A DNA stretch of 64,000 nucleotides from the NCBI GenBank assembly GCA_019096155.1, contig JAHCVI010000004.1, positions 62,001 through 126,000 of the forward strand, given 5' to 3'. The stretch is from Staphylotrichum longicolle (taxonomy: Eukaryota > Ascomycota > Sordariomycetes > Sordariales > Chaetomiaceae). The notes beneath the pieces were generated by a model. It did not search any database and was not told the origin of the DNA. It saw nothing but the letters and a program-made list of their open reading frames with translations. Within the stretch, counting starts at the first letter, position 1. Each line of letters begins with the position of its first letter. A program made the translations under genes and the position numbers. Below are positions 44,901-59,101 of this stretch, one piece after another.

Positions 44901-47900
44901 TTGCTCGGCAAGCACCAGAGGACGGCGACAGTCAAACAAGTCGCCCACCAGGACTACTTGGAAACGAAACTCTTGGTTGAGGTTGAGCCCAGGGTTGAGG
45001 CATTTGAGTGCCGTTTCACGTACCATACGGGTGCGTTCCCAGAGGCTCAGATCAGTGCCATGTTTGAATCGATTCGGGCCTTGGTCTCCTACATGCTCGA
45101 GAATATCGATTCAGAACTCCGTTCGCTGCGAAGCACTTTCCCACAACACCTTCTGTCTGTTTTCAACCCGACTCCGACGACATTTGCCGGAATTCCCGAC
45201 TTGGCGTATGCTGTTGAGCGTGTTGCGGCAGAAACTGCCGAGAAGGATGCAGTCTGTTTTGCTGACCGCATGTCCGATGGAGTTCACACAACCACCACCA
45301 TCTCCTTTGCGGAGCTCAACAGAACCGCGGATCAGATTGCTTGGCACCTGAGCGAAGGCGGCGTACGTCACGGGGAAGTGGTTGCCATTGTTATGGAGAA
45401 GTCGATCCGTCTCTATGCTGGCATCTTGGCAATATTGAAGGTCGGATGCGCCTACTTGCCCCTTCTCCCCAGCACGCCGGTTGCCCGAATTGAAACAATA
45501 TTGGAGCAGTCCAAAGTTGGGATCTGTCTGGTGGACACATCCACTCGAGACGCACTAGAGAAGCAGCTCCGGTGCAATTTCATCGATGTCCAGGCTCTTG
45601 ACTTGGGATCAACGCCTGCGCCGAAGGCCAAGCCTGCGCCGGACCCGGACCCGGACCGTTTGGCCTACATCATTTACACATCTGGCAGCACCGGCGTGCC
45701 GAAGGGTGTCTGTGTCACACAGCTCAACATAATGAGCAATCTCGACGTGCTCTCTCGCATCTACCCGGTTACGGAAGGCTCGCGACTGCTGCAGTCATGT
45801 TCACAGGCATTCGATGTCTCTGTCTTCGAGATCTTTTTTGCCTGGACTCGGGGAATGTGTCTTTGTTCTGGGACCAACGACACGCTTTTTGAAGATCTGG
45901 AGAGAGCAATCCGCACACTCGGCATCACTCATCTGAGCATGACCCCTACGGTAGCATCTCTGATTGAGCCCGCAAAGGTCCCTCGCGTGGAGTTTCTCGT
46001 GACCGCGGGTGAGGCCATGACCGAGGTGGTTGCCCAGAAATGGGGTGACAAGCTGTATCAGGGGTACGGGCCTTCTGAGACGACAAACATTTGCAGTGTC
46101 AAGAGGATGGGTCTGAACCAGCCCATTCAACATTTGGGATGGTCGTTCGAGAATACCTCAACCGTGGTCTTGGCTCGGGACGGCATGGAGGTTGTTCCCT
46201 TTGGTTGCCTGGGAGAGTTTTGTTTTGGCGGGGACCAGGTTGCTCAGGGGTACCTAAACATGGAGGAGCTGACTGCCGCCAAGTTTATCAGCCACCCGAC
46301 ATTTGGTCGCATTTACAGATCCGGAGACTTGGGACGCATGCTTCCGGACGGGTCGATGGTCATTGTGGGCCGCGCAGACGAGCAGATCAAGATCAGAGGG
46401 CAGCGAGTGGAACTCAACGAGATCACCGAGGCCCATCGGGAGTCCAGCATTGTGGCTGATTGCACCACCATGCTCCTGCGCGCAGAAGAAGGGACCGCTA
46501 CTCAAGACAAGATCATATCATATGTGGTGCCAAAACAGCACCAGGCGGGTCATTTTGAGGCCCTCGATATCGACAGCCAGCTGCAGTTGAAGATCCAGTC
46601 GATTTACCACTCTCTAGAGGCTCGACTTTCGTCGTACATGGTACCGTCCGCCATCGTTCCTGTCAGTCTCTTGCCAACGACCGCTTCGGGGAAGTTGGAT
46701 AGGACTCGACTGAAACAGGTCTTCAAAGGCCTTGACCAGCAATATGTCGTCCGCGTCAGCCATGGAACCGAACTGAACGAGGACGGTGGAGAATGGTCAG
46801 ACGCTGAGATCCAAGTTGCAGCTGCTGTCTCGGAAGCTCTTGGGATGAGCAGACCCAATGTTCAGAGGTGGACGCCCCTCGCAACGCTAGGGCTCGATTC
46901 GATTTCCGCCATCCATCTCTCCAGGCAGCTGCACAAAAGTTTCGGCAGGCGGTTACCAATTTCCGTCATCCTGAAGAATCCCAGCGTCGCCAGACTTGCA
47001 AAGGTGTTGTCCAATACGACCATCTCGGCTTCCGGGAAGGCCGAAACCTTGGGGCTTCTATCAACGGATATCGTGGAGAAGGCCACTCAGCGACTGAGCC
47101 AGGCTGGAAAGTCGTTCTCCAAGATCCTTCCTTGCACCCCTCTGCAGGAAGCAATGCTGGCGACATCAACTGGCAAGGGCCAATACCTGAACCGCATGCT
47201 GTTACGAGTCACTGGAGACGTGACCAGACTGAGGGGCTCTTGGAACGCCATGTGTGCTCGCCACGATATCCTGCGCACGTGCTTTCTAACCACAGACGAT
47301 CCGCAGTTCCCCATCGTTCAGGTTCCGCTCGATCAATGGGAGGCGCACTGGTATGACTTTGAGGCATCTCAGACCAGCATCAAGGACTGCGTATCCCGGC
47401 ACGCAGAAGCGGTACCAGCCGCCATCGACTCCCTGCAACCTGCAGTATCTTTTGCGACCATCACGCAGCAAGGAACAGGCTTTGTCTCGTTTGTCTGCCA
47501 TCATGCCTTGTACGACGGCGTGGCAATCGAGCGGCTGCTTTACGAGGTCGAACAGCACTTCTCTGGCTCACCGCTTCCACCCGCGCCTGCCTACGACCAG
47601 TTCCTTCGCGAGTCTCTCGCGTTACCAGAGTCTAGCGACAGCTTCTGGCTCGAGCATCTGGCTGATTTTGAGCCAAAACTGGCGACAAATTTGAAGTCCC
47701 AGCTTCCACAAATGGAACTTTGTCAGCTGAACTCCGAGATTGAAATTCCTCTTTCCCACATCAGTACCAGAGCCCAGCAGCTGGGAGTCTCGGTGCTGGC
47801 GCTCACCCAATCTGCGTGGGCAGTCACTTTGAGCAAGGTGTTGCAGACCACCGACATTTGCTTTGGCAATGTCTTCAATGGCCGATCCCTTCCTGTTGAA

Positions 47901-50900
47901 GGGATTAGTGAGCTTGTGGCCCCGTGCTTCAACACAGTACCAAGTCGGATGGATCTGTCACGCCAGCAACGGAACCTCGATCTCATGAACGCTTTTCAGG
48001 CGCTGAACACTGAGCTCCTGCAATATCAGTTCACACCGCTTCGGCGTATTCAATCCTTGTTTTCTCAGCATGGCACCCGGCGTTTGTTTGATACCCTTTT
48101 GCTTTTGCAGCAGCCGTCTCGATGTCTTGATCAGTCCCTTTGGACGTTGGAGCAGGACGAAGGGGAGATGGATGTAAGTTGGCACGAATTTGTGTGGCAG
48201 ATGCAGCGTCAAGGGCTGACAGAAGCAGGTTCCCCTTGTGTGCGAAGTAATTCCTGACAACCGTCTGGATCGGCTTCTTGTCAAAATCCATTCCATGGAG
48301 AGGTGGGTGGGGTTACTCTTGTGGTTAGGCATTTTCACTAACTGCTTCGAGCAGGCATCCTCTTCCCCATGGAATTCCGCAGCTGGTTCTCGATCTTTTC
48401 CTGTGTGCCTTCTGCCACGGCCTTCAGTTTCCCGGATCACAAGTGTCTTTCGGGGGTATTGGTATTCCTGAAGAGATGAAGGAGAGGCTATCTCGGGTTC
48501 AACTACAACAACACCCCTCAACCCCCGAAACGACACCGAGCACCCCGAGTGGCACCGAAAATTGGACGGCGATGGAAAGTTCAGTCAAAGGTGTCCTCAC
48601 GGCTCTGTCGCCTGGCACTGCCAACAAGATCCGGCGGCAAACTACCATCTATCAACTTGGTTTCGACAGCATCAGTGCAGTCCAAATCGCTTCGATGCTT
48701 CGCAAACTTGGCCATCAGATCGTCGCAAGCGACGTGATTGAACATCCGACATGTGAAAGCCTTGCTCGATACATCGACACGAAGAGCCCCAATGCAGAGC
48801 GCGCCGCAATGTACGACCTTGCTCAGTTTGAGATCCAAGTTCGTCCACAGATGTCCGCCTACGGCATTGCGGCGGACACTGTCGAGGCTATCCTTCCCTG
48901 CACGCCTCTCCAATCCTCCATGATGGCGCAGTTTATCAAGTCAGGGGGACGAGACTACTTCAACTACGTTGATTTTGAATTGGAGGACGGCATGGCCGCC
49001 ACCAGGCTGGCCGAGGCGTGGCATGCTGTCTCCGTCACGCACCCCATGCTCCGCACCGCAATACTACCAGTGGAGCACGACGACTGCGTGTTTGCCATGC
49101 TTCAGTATCCTCAAGCCCGGGGTGACACAGCAACTGTCGTCACCTACCAGAACGGGGAGTCGTTCGACCTCCAATCCTGGCGGCTCGAAGCGGCTCAAGC
49201 TGTTGCTGAGAGGCCTGTTAGTGTGCTCTGGAGAGTTGCAGTTGTCGAAACCAGAAACAAGACACGGATGCACCTCGCTATCCACCACGCACTGTACGAT
49301 GCGCAATCCCTACAGCTGATTTTGGATGATCTTTCAAAGTCAGTACGGGGTCAACCACTCCCCAACAGGGCTCAGACAGGAGAAAGCGTTGCCGCGATCC
49401 TTGGCCAGGTCACTGCAGCAGCTGGAAGCTCCGGGGGCTTTTGGGAGAAGCATGCGACGAGGCTTGTCATCAACTCGTTTCCGGTCTTGACGCCATTGCA
49501 GGTAACAACACGGGACGTCCTGGTGGAGTCAACCACGAGCTCTGTTGCGTTGACAAGTTTGGAGGGAGCTGCGGCCAAGTCTGGACACACACTCCACGTA
49601 GTCCTTCAGGCGGCTTGGACCCGGGTTCTCTCTTCCTATCTTGGGGAGGACTCGGTGGCATTTGGCGTTGTCCTCTCCGGGAGAAATACAGAGGCAACCC
49701 GGAACGCCGTGTTTCCTTGCATCACGTCGTTGCCGGTGTTATCAACCAACAATGGCTCGAACGACGTCTTGTTGAATCAGCTGTTGCAGTACAACACCGA
49801 GCTGTACAAACACCAGCATCAGCCCCTCACCCGAATCCAGCAATGGCTTGGATGCCCCGACGCCAGACTGTTCGACACATTGCTGGTGTATCAGAAACTG
49901 GATCACACGGCATCTGAGGCCAGACCTTGGAGAGTCGTCAACGAGGTTGCCTGCATCGACTACCCGGTCTCGATCGAAATCGAGCCCAAGTCTGGAGACC
50001 TGCTTCAATATCAGATCACCTTCTTCAGCGATGTCCTCTCAAAGGAACAGGCCAGGCTGCTGCTGGATCAGTTTGACGCCGCAGTTCAAGTCCTCGCCCT
50101 GAATCCAGGAGGCGAGGAAAAAGACCTGCTTCAGTCTCGCCCGGATCTATTTTCAATCCTTCCTCCAGAGATACCGGAGATTCCGACAGATATTAATTTT
50201 CTGCACCAGTTTGTCGAGCTTCGGGCACGAGCAATTCCTGAGAAGATGGCACTGGACTTTGTAGAGAGGTTTGACGGGGTCGTGCCCGTGAGACGCCAGT
50301 GGAACTACCAGGAACTGGATCACAATGGCAACAGGGTTGCGCAACTGCTGCTTCCTCACGTCCAGCCCGGAAACATTGTTGCCGTCTTTTTTGACAAGTG
50401 CCCCGAGGCCTACTTCTCCATCCTGGGCATTCTCAAGGCTGGCTGTGCCTTTCTCGCCCTCGACCCAAGGGCGCCACGTTCAAGGAACGAGTTTATTGTC
50501 CAGGATTCCGGCGTGTCGGCCCTGGTGACCTCAAAGCAAGGGAAAAGAAACTTGGGTTTCCCAGTCTCCATCCCCATCCTCGTTGTGGATGAAGCTCTTC
50601 TTTCATCGGTCTCGGCCAGTCCTCCTGCTCTCAGCCGAGAGCTGCTACCACACGACACCTGCTACTGTCTCTACACCTCTGGTACGACTGGGACACCAAA
50701 GGGTTGCGAAATTACCCACGACAACGCAGTCCAGTGCATGCTTGCGTTCCAACACATCTTCAAGGGCCATTGGCAAGAGGACTCGAAGTGGCTACAGTTT
50801 GCCTCCCTGCACTTTGATGTATCCGTCTTGGAGCAATACTGGACCTGGTCTGTGGGCATTACTCTTGTTGCAGCACCTCGCGACTTGATTCTGGACGACC

Positions 50901-53900
50901 TCGCTGCCACCATTTCCCGGCTGGACATCACCCATATCGACCTCACCCCCAGTCTTGCTCGGCTGTTGCACCCGGATGATGTACCTAGCCTTTGCAAGGG
51001 GGTCTTCATCACGGGCGGCGAGTCTCTGAAGCAGGAGATTCTTGATGTCTGGGGTTCAAAGCAGGTCATCTACAACTTTTATGGGCCAACAGAGGCGACG
51101 ATCGGAGTGACCGTCTTCCCACGCGTGCCAACCACCGGCCGCGCGTCAAATATCGGCCAGCAGTTTGTCAACGTTGGGTCCTACGTGCTCAAGCCAGGGA
51201 CCGAACAGCCTGTTCTTCGTGGCGGTGTGGGCGAGCTCTGTGTTTCTGGCCGGTTGGTTGGCAAGGGGTATCTCAAGCGGGACGACCTCACATCTGACAA
51301 ATTTCCGACTCTGCAATATTTCGGCGAACGTGTCTACCGGACTGGTGACCTGGTCCGTGTTCTTCATGACGGATGCTTTGATTTTCTTGGGCGCGCCGAC
51401 GATCAAGTTAAGCTGCGTGGCCAACGTCTTGAGATAGGGGAGATCAACCATGCCATTCGAAAAGGGGTTGAAGCCATCTCAGATGTTGCCACGCTCGTCG
51501 TCCGCAATGAAGCGCAGCGCAAGGATCTCCTGGTCTCATTTATCGTCTCTACCGACGGAAGCAAACGGAAGGAACCACACGGCGCTCTGGAGATTGTCGA
51601 CGGGCCAGAGGCAGCTCGATTGTGTCGACGTGCCCTCGATGCCTGCCGCGCGAAGCTTCCTGGGTACATGGTTCCCACATATGTCCTCCAACTGCCATAC
51701 ATTCCTCTCTCGTCAAACAACAAGGCTGAAATCAAGCAACTGCGAGCATTCTTTGCTACACTTGGCCAGGAAACATTGACGGCCTTGTCTTCTTCCAGAG
51801 ACAAGTCCGACTCGGCCCTCAGCCCCCCAGAGGCGAGGATTGTTAGGGCTCTCGCAACAATGCAACACGTCGATACCGGTTTGATCACTTCTGAAGCGAG
51901 TATCTTTGAGCTGGGCATCGACTCCATCTCCGTTCTTCGGTTCGCTCGTACTCTCAAGAACGAGGGCTTTGCGCAAGCCACCCCGTCTCTCATCCTCCGA
52001 CACCCCTTGATTCGGGACTTGGCTGTCGCTCTGGAGGCGGACATATCGACTACAAGAATGGAACCAATCGCAGCGGCAAGGCAGTTGGTTCAAGCCTGCG
52101 CTCATAAGCACCGTTCACGCGTCTGCAAGGAGTTGGGACTTGCACCACACAACATCGAGTACATAGCCCCCTGTTCGCCGTTGCAGCAGGGCATGCTCTC
52201 GAACTCCGCATCAGACAACGCATACTTCAACACATTTCATTTTGCACTGGCACCGAAGGTCTCCCTCGATCTGCTGCGACGAGCATTTGAGAAAGCTTTT
52301 GAGGCGTTGCCCATCCTTCGGACGAAGTTTGTGACCACAACCGATGGGTTTGTTCAGGTTGCCGCCAAAGAACTCCCGCTTCCGTGGCATGATGTGCATG
52401 TCGAGAGTGGGACTTTGCTGGAAACGGTCATCCAAAGTTCACGGGAATCATGGATTGAGCGAAACAGAGAGAATGCTGCGCAACCGCTGGAGATCATTCT
52501 CCTGATGAAGGAGGGACCGCCGATGCTTGTCCTTCACATTTTCCACGGACTCTACGATGCCAGCAGCTTTGAGATCTTGCTTGACCGGATTACACACGAA
52601 TATCTCGATCTGAGTGGTGAATCCACATCGGAACCTGCGCCGTCAACGGGGCCATCTTTTCTCGATGCGCTGTGTCGTGGGCCACTGCATGACTTTACCA
52701 GCAGCAGGGCATTTTGGGTTGCGCATTTTGACGGCGCGGCCCTTGAGAGTATCACAAATCATGCGACTCACACGACGGTTGTCACTACCACGCGGGACAT
52801 CATTTTCCAGCCCCTGGAAGCTTTGAGGGTTAACCTTCGCGTTACCCATCAAGCGTTGGTACAGGCTGCTTGGGTGAGCGTTCTGGCAACCCACCGCTTC
52901 TCTGAACCTACTATCGGGATCATTGTTTCTGGCCGCCACATCGACCTTGACGGAGCTGACAAAGTTGTTGGCCCGTTATTCAACACACTTCCATTTCACC
53001 CTCACCTTTCCAGACGCGAAGGGAAGGCTGCAACAACTTGGGCCTCCTTGATTTGGCAATGCCATGTTTTCAACACGGCGGTGCTTCCCTTCCAACACGT
53101 ACCGCTCAGGGATGTTCAGAAGTGGTGTTCAGGGGGTAAACCGCTGTTTGATACCCTGTTTTCTTTCCAGAGACAAGAAAAACGAGACCGCCATGGTGGC
53201 AAGTTGTGGACAGCTTTGGAATCAGAACCCAATGCAGACTACCCCCTTGCTTTGGAAGCCACTCTGAGTCCTGATGGCTCTTTGCGCTTGTTCATCGTCG
53301 GAGAAGAAAGCGCAACCAACCCGAACACGTTATCATCATTGATGGATGCGTTGGAGCAAGCTCTTGTCACCATGACGGAGAACCCGGACAGTTACATCCA
53401 CATGGGCAGTTCTCAGCCCTCCGACATCGGGCTTAAAAGCAGAGTTGTTACGAACGGCTACGGCGGAAATGGACACAAGGCCAACGGGCTCCCAGTTGCG
53501 ACTCACTTGCCGGAAACACCCTTCATCTGGACGGACAAGGCCCTTATTGTTCGCAAAGAAATGGCCAATCTCGCCGACACCGCACCTGAGACAATCACCG
53601 AGACAACACCCCTTTTCGGCCTTGGCCTCGACAGCATCGATATCATCAAGCTTTCTGCACGGCTTAAAAGGGAGGGTCTCACAATCAAGAGCAGCGAGTT
53701 GATGAAGGCTCAGACCATTTCCGGCATTTTGGATCACCTTGAACTCAGTGCCAGCAAAGACAGCACCAACGGAACGAACGGCGTTTCTACACTACGGGAT
53801 GTTGACGAGGCCATGTTTGCTCTGAGAAGGCATCTCATAGAACTGGATGCGCTCGGCAAGCATGACCTCGTTCTCCCAGCAACACCACTTCAGGAATCGA

Positions 53901-56900
53901 TGGTTGTGGAGATGGTCGCCTCCGATTTTCACCTCTATTTCAATCACGACATTCTGGAACTCCCTCCATCTACCGACGTCCACAAGTTGAAGAGCGCTTG
54001 GGAAACTGTGATTGCGGGTTCACCAATTCTCCGCACCAAGTTCATACAAGTTGAAGACCCCTCCCTGAAGTCTTCGTATTGCCAAGTCATCGGGGACGAG
54101 TCTGCAGTGTACATGAGCAGCGTCCAGTTGGACGACACCGATGAGCTGGCAAAGGTCTGTGAGACCGCTACACTCCGTGCTTGCAAGAGCGCTGGGCGGT
54201 CCAATCTTTTGCAACTGGTCTTCGCCAGCGCCAACGACCGGAACTTCTTGGTTCTTTCTATCGCCCATGCGCTTTATGATGGTTGGTCGTTGGATCTCCT
54301 TCTTCGACACGTCCAGACTGCCTATGAGGGTGGATTTCAGCCGACAAGTTTGGAGTCATACGCCAACCAGGTCATGGAACTCTTGGCCCCCAGTCACCAT
54401 GATGCTGGAAGCTTTTGGTCAGAATTCCTACTAGACGCGAACCCAACAATGTTTCCCAAGGACGAAGCCGACCGTGGCGAGCGCAGTTTGGTTCACAGAC
54501 ATGAGGCAAGCTCATCTCTCTCTATGCCTGAGATTGCGATGTTCTGCAAGGCCAATGCTGTAACCTTGCAGACTTTTGGCCAAGCATGTTGGGCGGTTCT
54601 CCTTGCTGCAAAAACGGCTTCTTTGGACGTCACGTTCGGCGTGGTCCTGTCCTGCCGCGACACCGAAGCTCTCGAAGAACTCGTGTTCCCAACCATGAAC
54701 ACAGTTGCAGTCCGGAGCGTTCTGCACGGAACGACTTTGTCCTGGCTTCGTTACATGCAGGACAACATGAACAGCATCAGCTCTCATCAGCACTTCCCGC
54801 TTAGGGAGGCACAGAAGCTTGCACGGAGCAACGGGCCACTCTTCAACACACTGTTTGTTCAACAGAGAGGCCCTCTCGGACCCAGCCAGCAAGGGAGTAC
54901 GTCTCTGATGCAGTCACTCGGCGGGACATCAGCAGTGGAATACCCCGTGTGCGTGGAAATGGAGATGACGAATGGCAGCCTCATCTGGAGGATGGCGTGC
55001 GACGGTGCCTATGCTTCCCACGACGAGGTATCTCGCATGCTCCGTGATCTCGATGAGATTATGAAGTACTTCGTGTTTCCCGGTGAAAGAGATGTTCTAG
55101 CATTTTCCGGTCAGGAGGTCTCCATCTGTGGGCAGTCTCCTATTATTCTTCTGGATGCAAACAATCCGACAAAGGTCAAGAATCGAGTGGCCGCTGAGGA
55201 GCATAATGAGTGGTCGTCCCTGGAAGAGATCATCAGAGATGTCTTGGCCGAGGTCTCAGGGGTACCTTCTGCTAGCATTCTGAAGAGCAACAATATCTAC
55301 CACTTGGGTTTGGACTCGATCAGCGCCATCAAAGTCGGTTCACTGCTCCGCAAGAAAGACGTTACAATCGGATTCCGGGACATGCTCAAAGCTGGATCGA
55401 TCACAGAGATGGCTCAACTCGTCCACAACGCTCAGTCGTCTTTGATGGCTCCTGATTCAACAAACAACAAAAACGGCTCTGCAAACGGCTTTATCATTCC
55501 TGATGATGTCAACCTCTCGAACGTTCTAGGTAGGGCTGATCTTGATGAGCATGAAATTGAAGAGGTGCTTCCAGCATCATCGATGCAGGTGCACATGCTC
55601 TCAGTCTGGCAGAACACGCACGGCGACGTGTTTTACCCTTGCTTCAGATACACCTTGTCCGGACAGATCGACATCCGCACCCTCGACAGGGCATGGAACG
55701 CCCTGGTGGCCGAGACGCCCATCCTGAGGACCATCTTCGTCTCGACCAATTCGCGTTCAAGCCCCATCCTCCAGGTTGTCCTCCGCCCTCCAACAACCGG
55801 TCAGAGCAAACTTTCTGGTGAAGACACAACATGGATCAGCCGGACCACAGACAGGCTGTCACAACCTTATCACTTGCTGCAAGCTGACAAACAAGGTGAG
55901 AAATGGAACCTGCGGTTGGATATCCACCACGCGCTGTACGACGCGATCAGTCTACCGGCCATCATGGAGAGATTCACTTCGCTCTGCGGTGCCGACAAGC
56001 CACACCAACCGCACTTGCCCGCATTTGACTGGGGTCATGTCCTCGCTCCACGCCAAACTGAAAGAAACACGGCCGCAAGAAGGCAGTTCTGGACTGAATA
56101 CCTGGCGGGAGCTGAGTCGCCGCCCCTGTCTCTGGAAAGCGGGGAGCACAATACGCAGTCTCGCGCAAATCTCGTCAAGCGATCCGCCCTCTCCGGGGTT
56201 CCGGCCATCACCGGACTCTGCAGAGCAAATGGAGTGAGCTTACAAGCCTTGTTCTTCGCGGCATACGCGCAGTTCCTGGCCGCTGAAGCTGCCAAGCGCG
56301 GAACGGGCAAACCTCAGCGTGTGGTGTTCGGCATCTATCTGGCCAACCGGGCAGAGGGTAGCGAGCCTGGCGCGAGAGTTTACCCCTTTCTCCGACTGGT
56401 GCCGTTGCGTGTTGTCTTGAAGGAGGGAGCCAGCCTTGTGGATCTCGCGGTTGAGATACAGAAGGACATTCATGCCATTTCCGCGCCGGTCAACGTTGAG
56501 GTTGGGTTGTGGGAGGTCAAGGACTGGACGGGCATTACCGTGCATTCCTTTGTCAACTTTCTGGGTGTACCCTCGTCGGTTCGAGACGAAAAAGAGAACG
56601 GCGTTCGCCTAGAGGTTGTGGAAGGTCTGGTCGCAGACACTGCTGTCGTCCCGAACCGCCCGCATAATGAGGATGGGGAGAGGTGGGCTTCAGAGATTGC
56701 GGACAACCCCGTTAGAGACGTTTTCCCGGTATGCATCACCTGTTTCACTGAATGAGGGCTTCACTGGCTGACCGATCCGCAGGCTGCTGTTGATGTTGAG
56801 GTATCAGTGGAGGGCGATGACTTGACAGTTGGCGTGTTTGGGCCAGCTCAGATGCTGGGGCGTGCAGGGGCAGCCAGAGTTATTGAAGAGGTCGTTAGTT

Positions 56901-56920
56901 TGTTAATGGCTGTGGTTTAG
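41964..56920 (+). CDS. sidC: Ferrichrome-type siderophore nonribosomal peptide synthetase (SidC family)
   Basis: Assembles a cyclic hexapeptide siderophore from three N5-acyl-N5-hydroxyornithines plus small amino acids. It has 4931 residues; exons are 41964-48173, 48229-48302, 48355-56728 and 56783-56920, phases agreeing. Domain order with core motif positions (residues): A1 (YTSGSTG 182), T1 (GLDSLGA 570), C1 (HHAVYDG 768), A2 (1238), T2 (GLDSISA 1643), C2 (HHALYDG 1847), T3 (GFDSISA 2195), C3 (HHALYDA 2403), A3 (YTSGTTG 2868), T4 (GIDSISV 3280), C4 (FHGLYDA 3490), T5 (GLDSIDI 3852), C5 (AHALYDG 4064), T6 (GLDSISA 4412), C6 (HHALYDA 4619). All six T domains keep the phosphopantetheine Ser, and all C domains keep the second His. 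There is no thioesterase; the terminal C domain would release and cyclise. Three A domains with trailing T-C units match SidC-type synthetases, which reuse modules. A3 (FDVSVLEQYW) probably loads the hydroxyornithine. Ferricrocin or a ferrichrome is likely. Confidence 0.95.
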
Positions 56921-57046
56921 GTTTTCGGGATTTTGCGTTGCTGGATCATGAGCGTGTCTTTCTACCATACAACTAGAGCTTATTCCAGCCCAATTTGGGC
57001 TGCCCAATGAACCTCTAATTATTTCCCAATGCCTCCTCGGTCTCGC

Positions 57047-57892
57047 TCAGCTCTTCTTCCAAGTGTAGTCGGCATCTGATGAGAAATGGTGTCAGTCCTT
57101 CAGACTTCCGGGCCAGTTCATGCAAGCCAGGGCACTCACCAGGGTGAATCTCGGGCTCCTCAAGCCCCTTCCGGATCTCCTTCTTATGCCTCCAATCGCT
57201 CCCCGGAAACCGCTTATCCCTCTCATCCATGATCTTCTCCAGTCCTGGTAGCTGGTCCGCGGCGGTAAGGCTCGTCATCAACTGCGGCTCACCGAGCGGC
57301 AGCTTATCCCCACGGTCTACTTGCCAGAGGTGATAGACCTTGCCATACAGCTTGACCACCTCCTCCATCTCGGCCGTCTCGGCCTTCTCCCACAAGGCCT
57401 GCGGGACGAGAGGCGACGGCTGGGGCATGACCAGCATGCCCGACTTGACCTCGAAGACGTGGCTGTGCCACAGGCGGCGCTCGTCCTGGGGCAGGGACTC
57501 GTAGAGATGCGGCTTGATCATGTACTCGACGCCGATCAGGCGGGCGCCGGGCGAAGGGCTGTCGTAGAGCAGGCACTGGCGGACGTCCTCGGTGAGATAA
57601 CCGCAGTAATGGTTGGCTTCGACAACGCGGGTCGGGTCCGAGGCGTAGACGTGGAAGGCGTTGAGGTGGGCGCAGACGTTTTGGAGGGGGGAGAAGTCCT
57701 GGTCAGCTCAGTTAGTACTATTGTGACACTCATCCGTGGATTTGTTTCTCGGTGAATTTATCGTGAATTATCACGGCGACATGCCTGTGTCATGGCGGCC
57801 CCCGTCTCGAGAACAGTGCTCTTGGTGCTGCGCGGCTCACCGGCCACCTTGGGCTCGGCGTCCTTGTCCTTTGTGTGCATGGCCGAATGCAT
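57047..57892 (-). CDS. Oil-body-associated / DUF1264 family protein
   Basis: Homologue of plant OBAP and fungal DUF1264 proteins; the biochemical role is unclear, with a lipid-droplet association in plants. It has 231 residues in exons 57892-57785, 57698-57140 and 57075-57047. Conserved blocks are [77 protein letters not shown] and the end [11 protein letters not shown], recovered only by splicing the last 29-nt exon. The first intron (57699-57784) appears to use a GC donor (CAG|GCATGT), since only this keeps the frame from MTQ into DFSPLQ at the usual place. The stop is 126 bp from the NRPS stop (convergent), so it is a neighbour of the siderophore locus, not obviously part of it. Confidence 0.9.
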
Positions 57893-59101
57893 CGTGTTGG
57901 TTATCCTAAAGTAAACTAACCACCAAACTAACACACAGCAGTTTGATGGGTCTTAAGGTGACAGTTCAGTTGAGACATGCTCCGAATTCCTTCCTCAGAA
58001 AGCTTCCAAGCTATCGTGACGTCATCGTGATCCCCTCGGTGCTGGGCAAAGGGAGTCAGACCATCACCAGGAAAGTCCACGCCTGCCTTTCTTGGTGGAG
58101 CACGAGTCTCCTCCTTCCCCCTTTCCAGTCCTCGGCGCACCCTTCCTCGCCTTCTCAAGGACTGGTCAAACATGAAAAGAGCAATGAAAACGCCGGACAA
58201 TGATCACCGGGACGACGTGGGATTCGTTTCGGAGAATCCCGCCTGGCCTCAGCTGCCACGGAGCTGAGCCTCATTAACGGCTGCATGCAGTTGTGCGCAA
58301 CCTCCAGCGATGCTGCAACGAAGCACAAAACACAACGCCTGAGAGGCTCTGCCCGAAACAGACACGCGCGCTACCCGAGACAAACTGGGGCGCCACATGC
58401 TGCGGCCACGCCAGCTGTCCGCGAACCGCATCGCCTTGGGGGACCCTGAATGACGATTCGCCGTCAGCGTCTTGGACGTGCAGTCGGGCGATGCACTCAA
58501 ACCGAAGCGCCGTGGTTTGAAGGCACTGCACTGGCGGGGGACTCGATCTGCGTGCGCCCGGCAGGCAGCTCAGGCAGCTCAGCGACCAGGGATCATGGCG
58601 CTAAGCTGGTTTGAGATTGGGATGCTGGGGGAACTGGGGCCCTGGTTGGGGTGCCCACCTTCCACAGCAGCCGTGGGCCGGCTCGAGGCCGGGTCGCGAC
58701 CCTCTCCAGCCGCAGCACACAGCAGTCGATTGGTTGCCTCGTCCATCCCCCAGCCCGTCCCAAATCTTTGCGGCCCACGATGCTTGAGAGGCGCCGCAAA
58801 GATGCAATTGTTGAAGAGGGATCGGGTCCTCCCACCTTGAAGCACATTGATGCTTGTCTCCTCGCATCATTGCCCTCGTCCCTCTCACGAACGAAGCCAA
58901 TGTCCCAGAATTACCGAGTGACAATCTTCGAATGCGACGACGGTTGGGGCTTTCCAACACCCGAGCGAACATCAGGAGCTTCAGCCTGACCTCGTTGCCG
59001 ACACACAGCGCCTGTCGGCCAGGAATCCACAGCTGAGGCATCCCACTCTTCCAGGTTTCTTTGGATATCCCCACAGGCCCTGCCAAAGGCGCAGCGCGAC
59101 C
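57893..59101. other. Divergent intergenic region
   Basis: 1.2 kb between the DUF1264 gene (-) and the modin-like gene (+). No gene or repeat recognised. Confidence 0.6.

Noticed and set aside
48174..48354. Reading the synthetase as two separate NRPS genes (stop near 48257, new start near 48443)
   Set aside because: Two short introns (48174-48228 and 48303-48354) join the C2 domain to T3 with matching phases, and the single protein matches the SidC family size.
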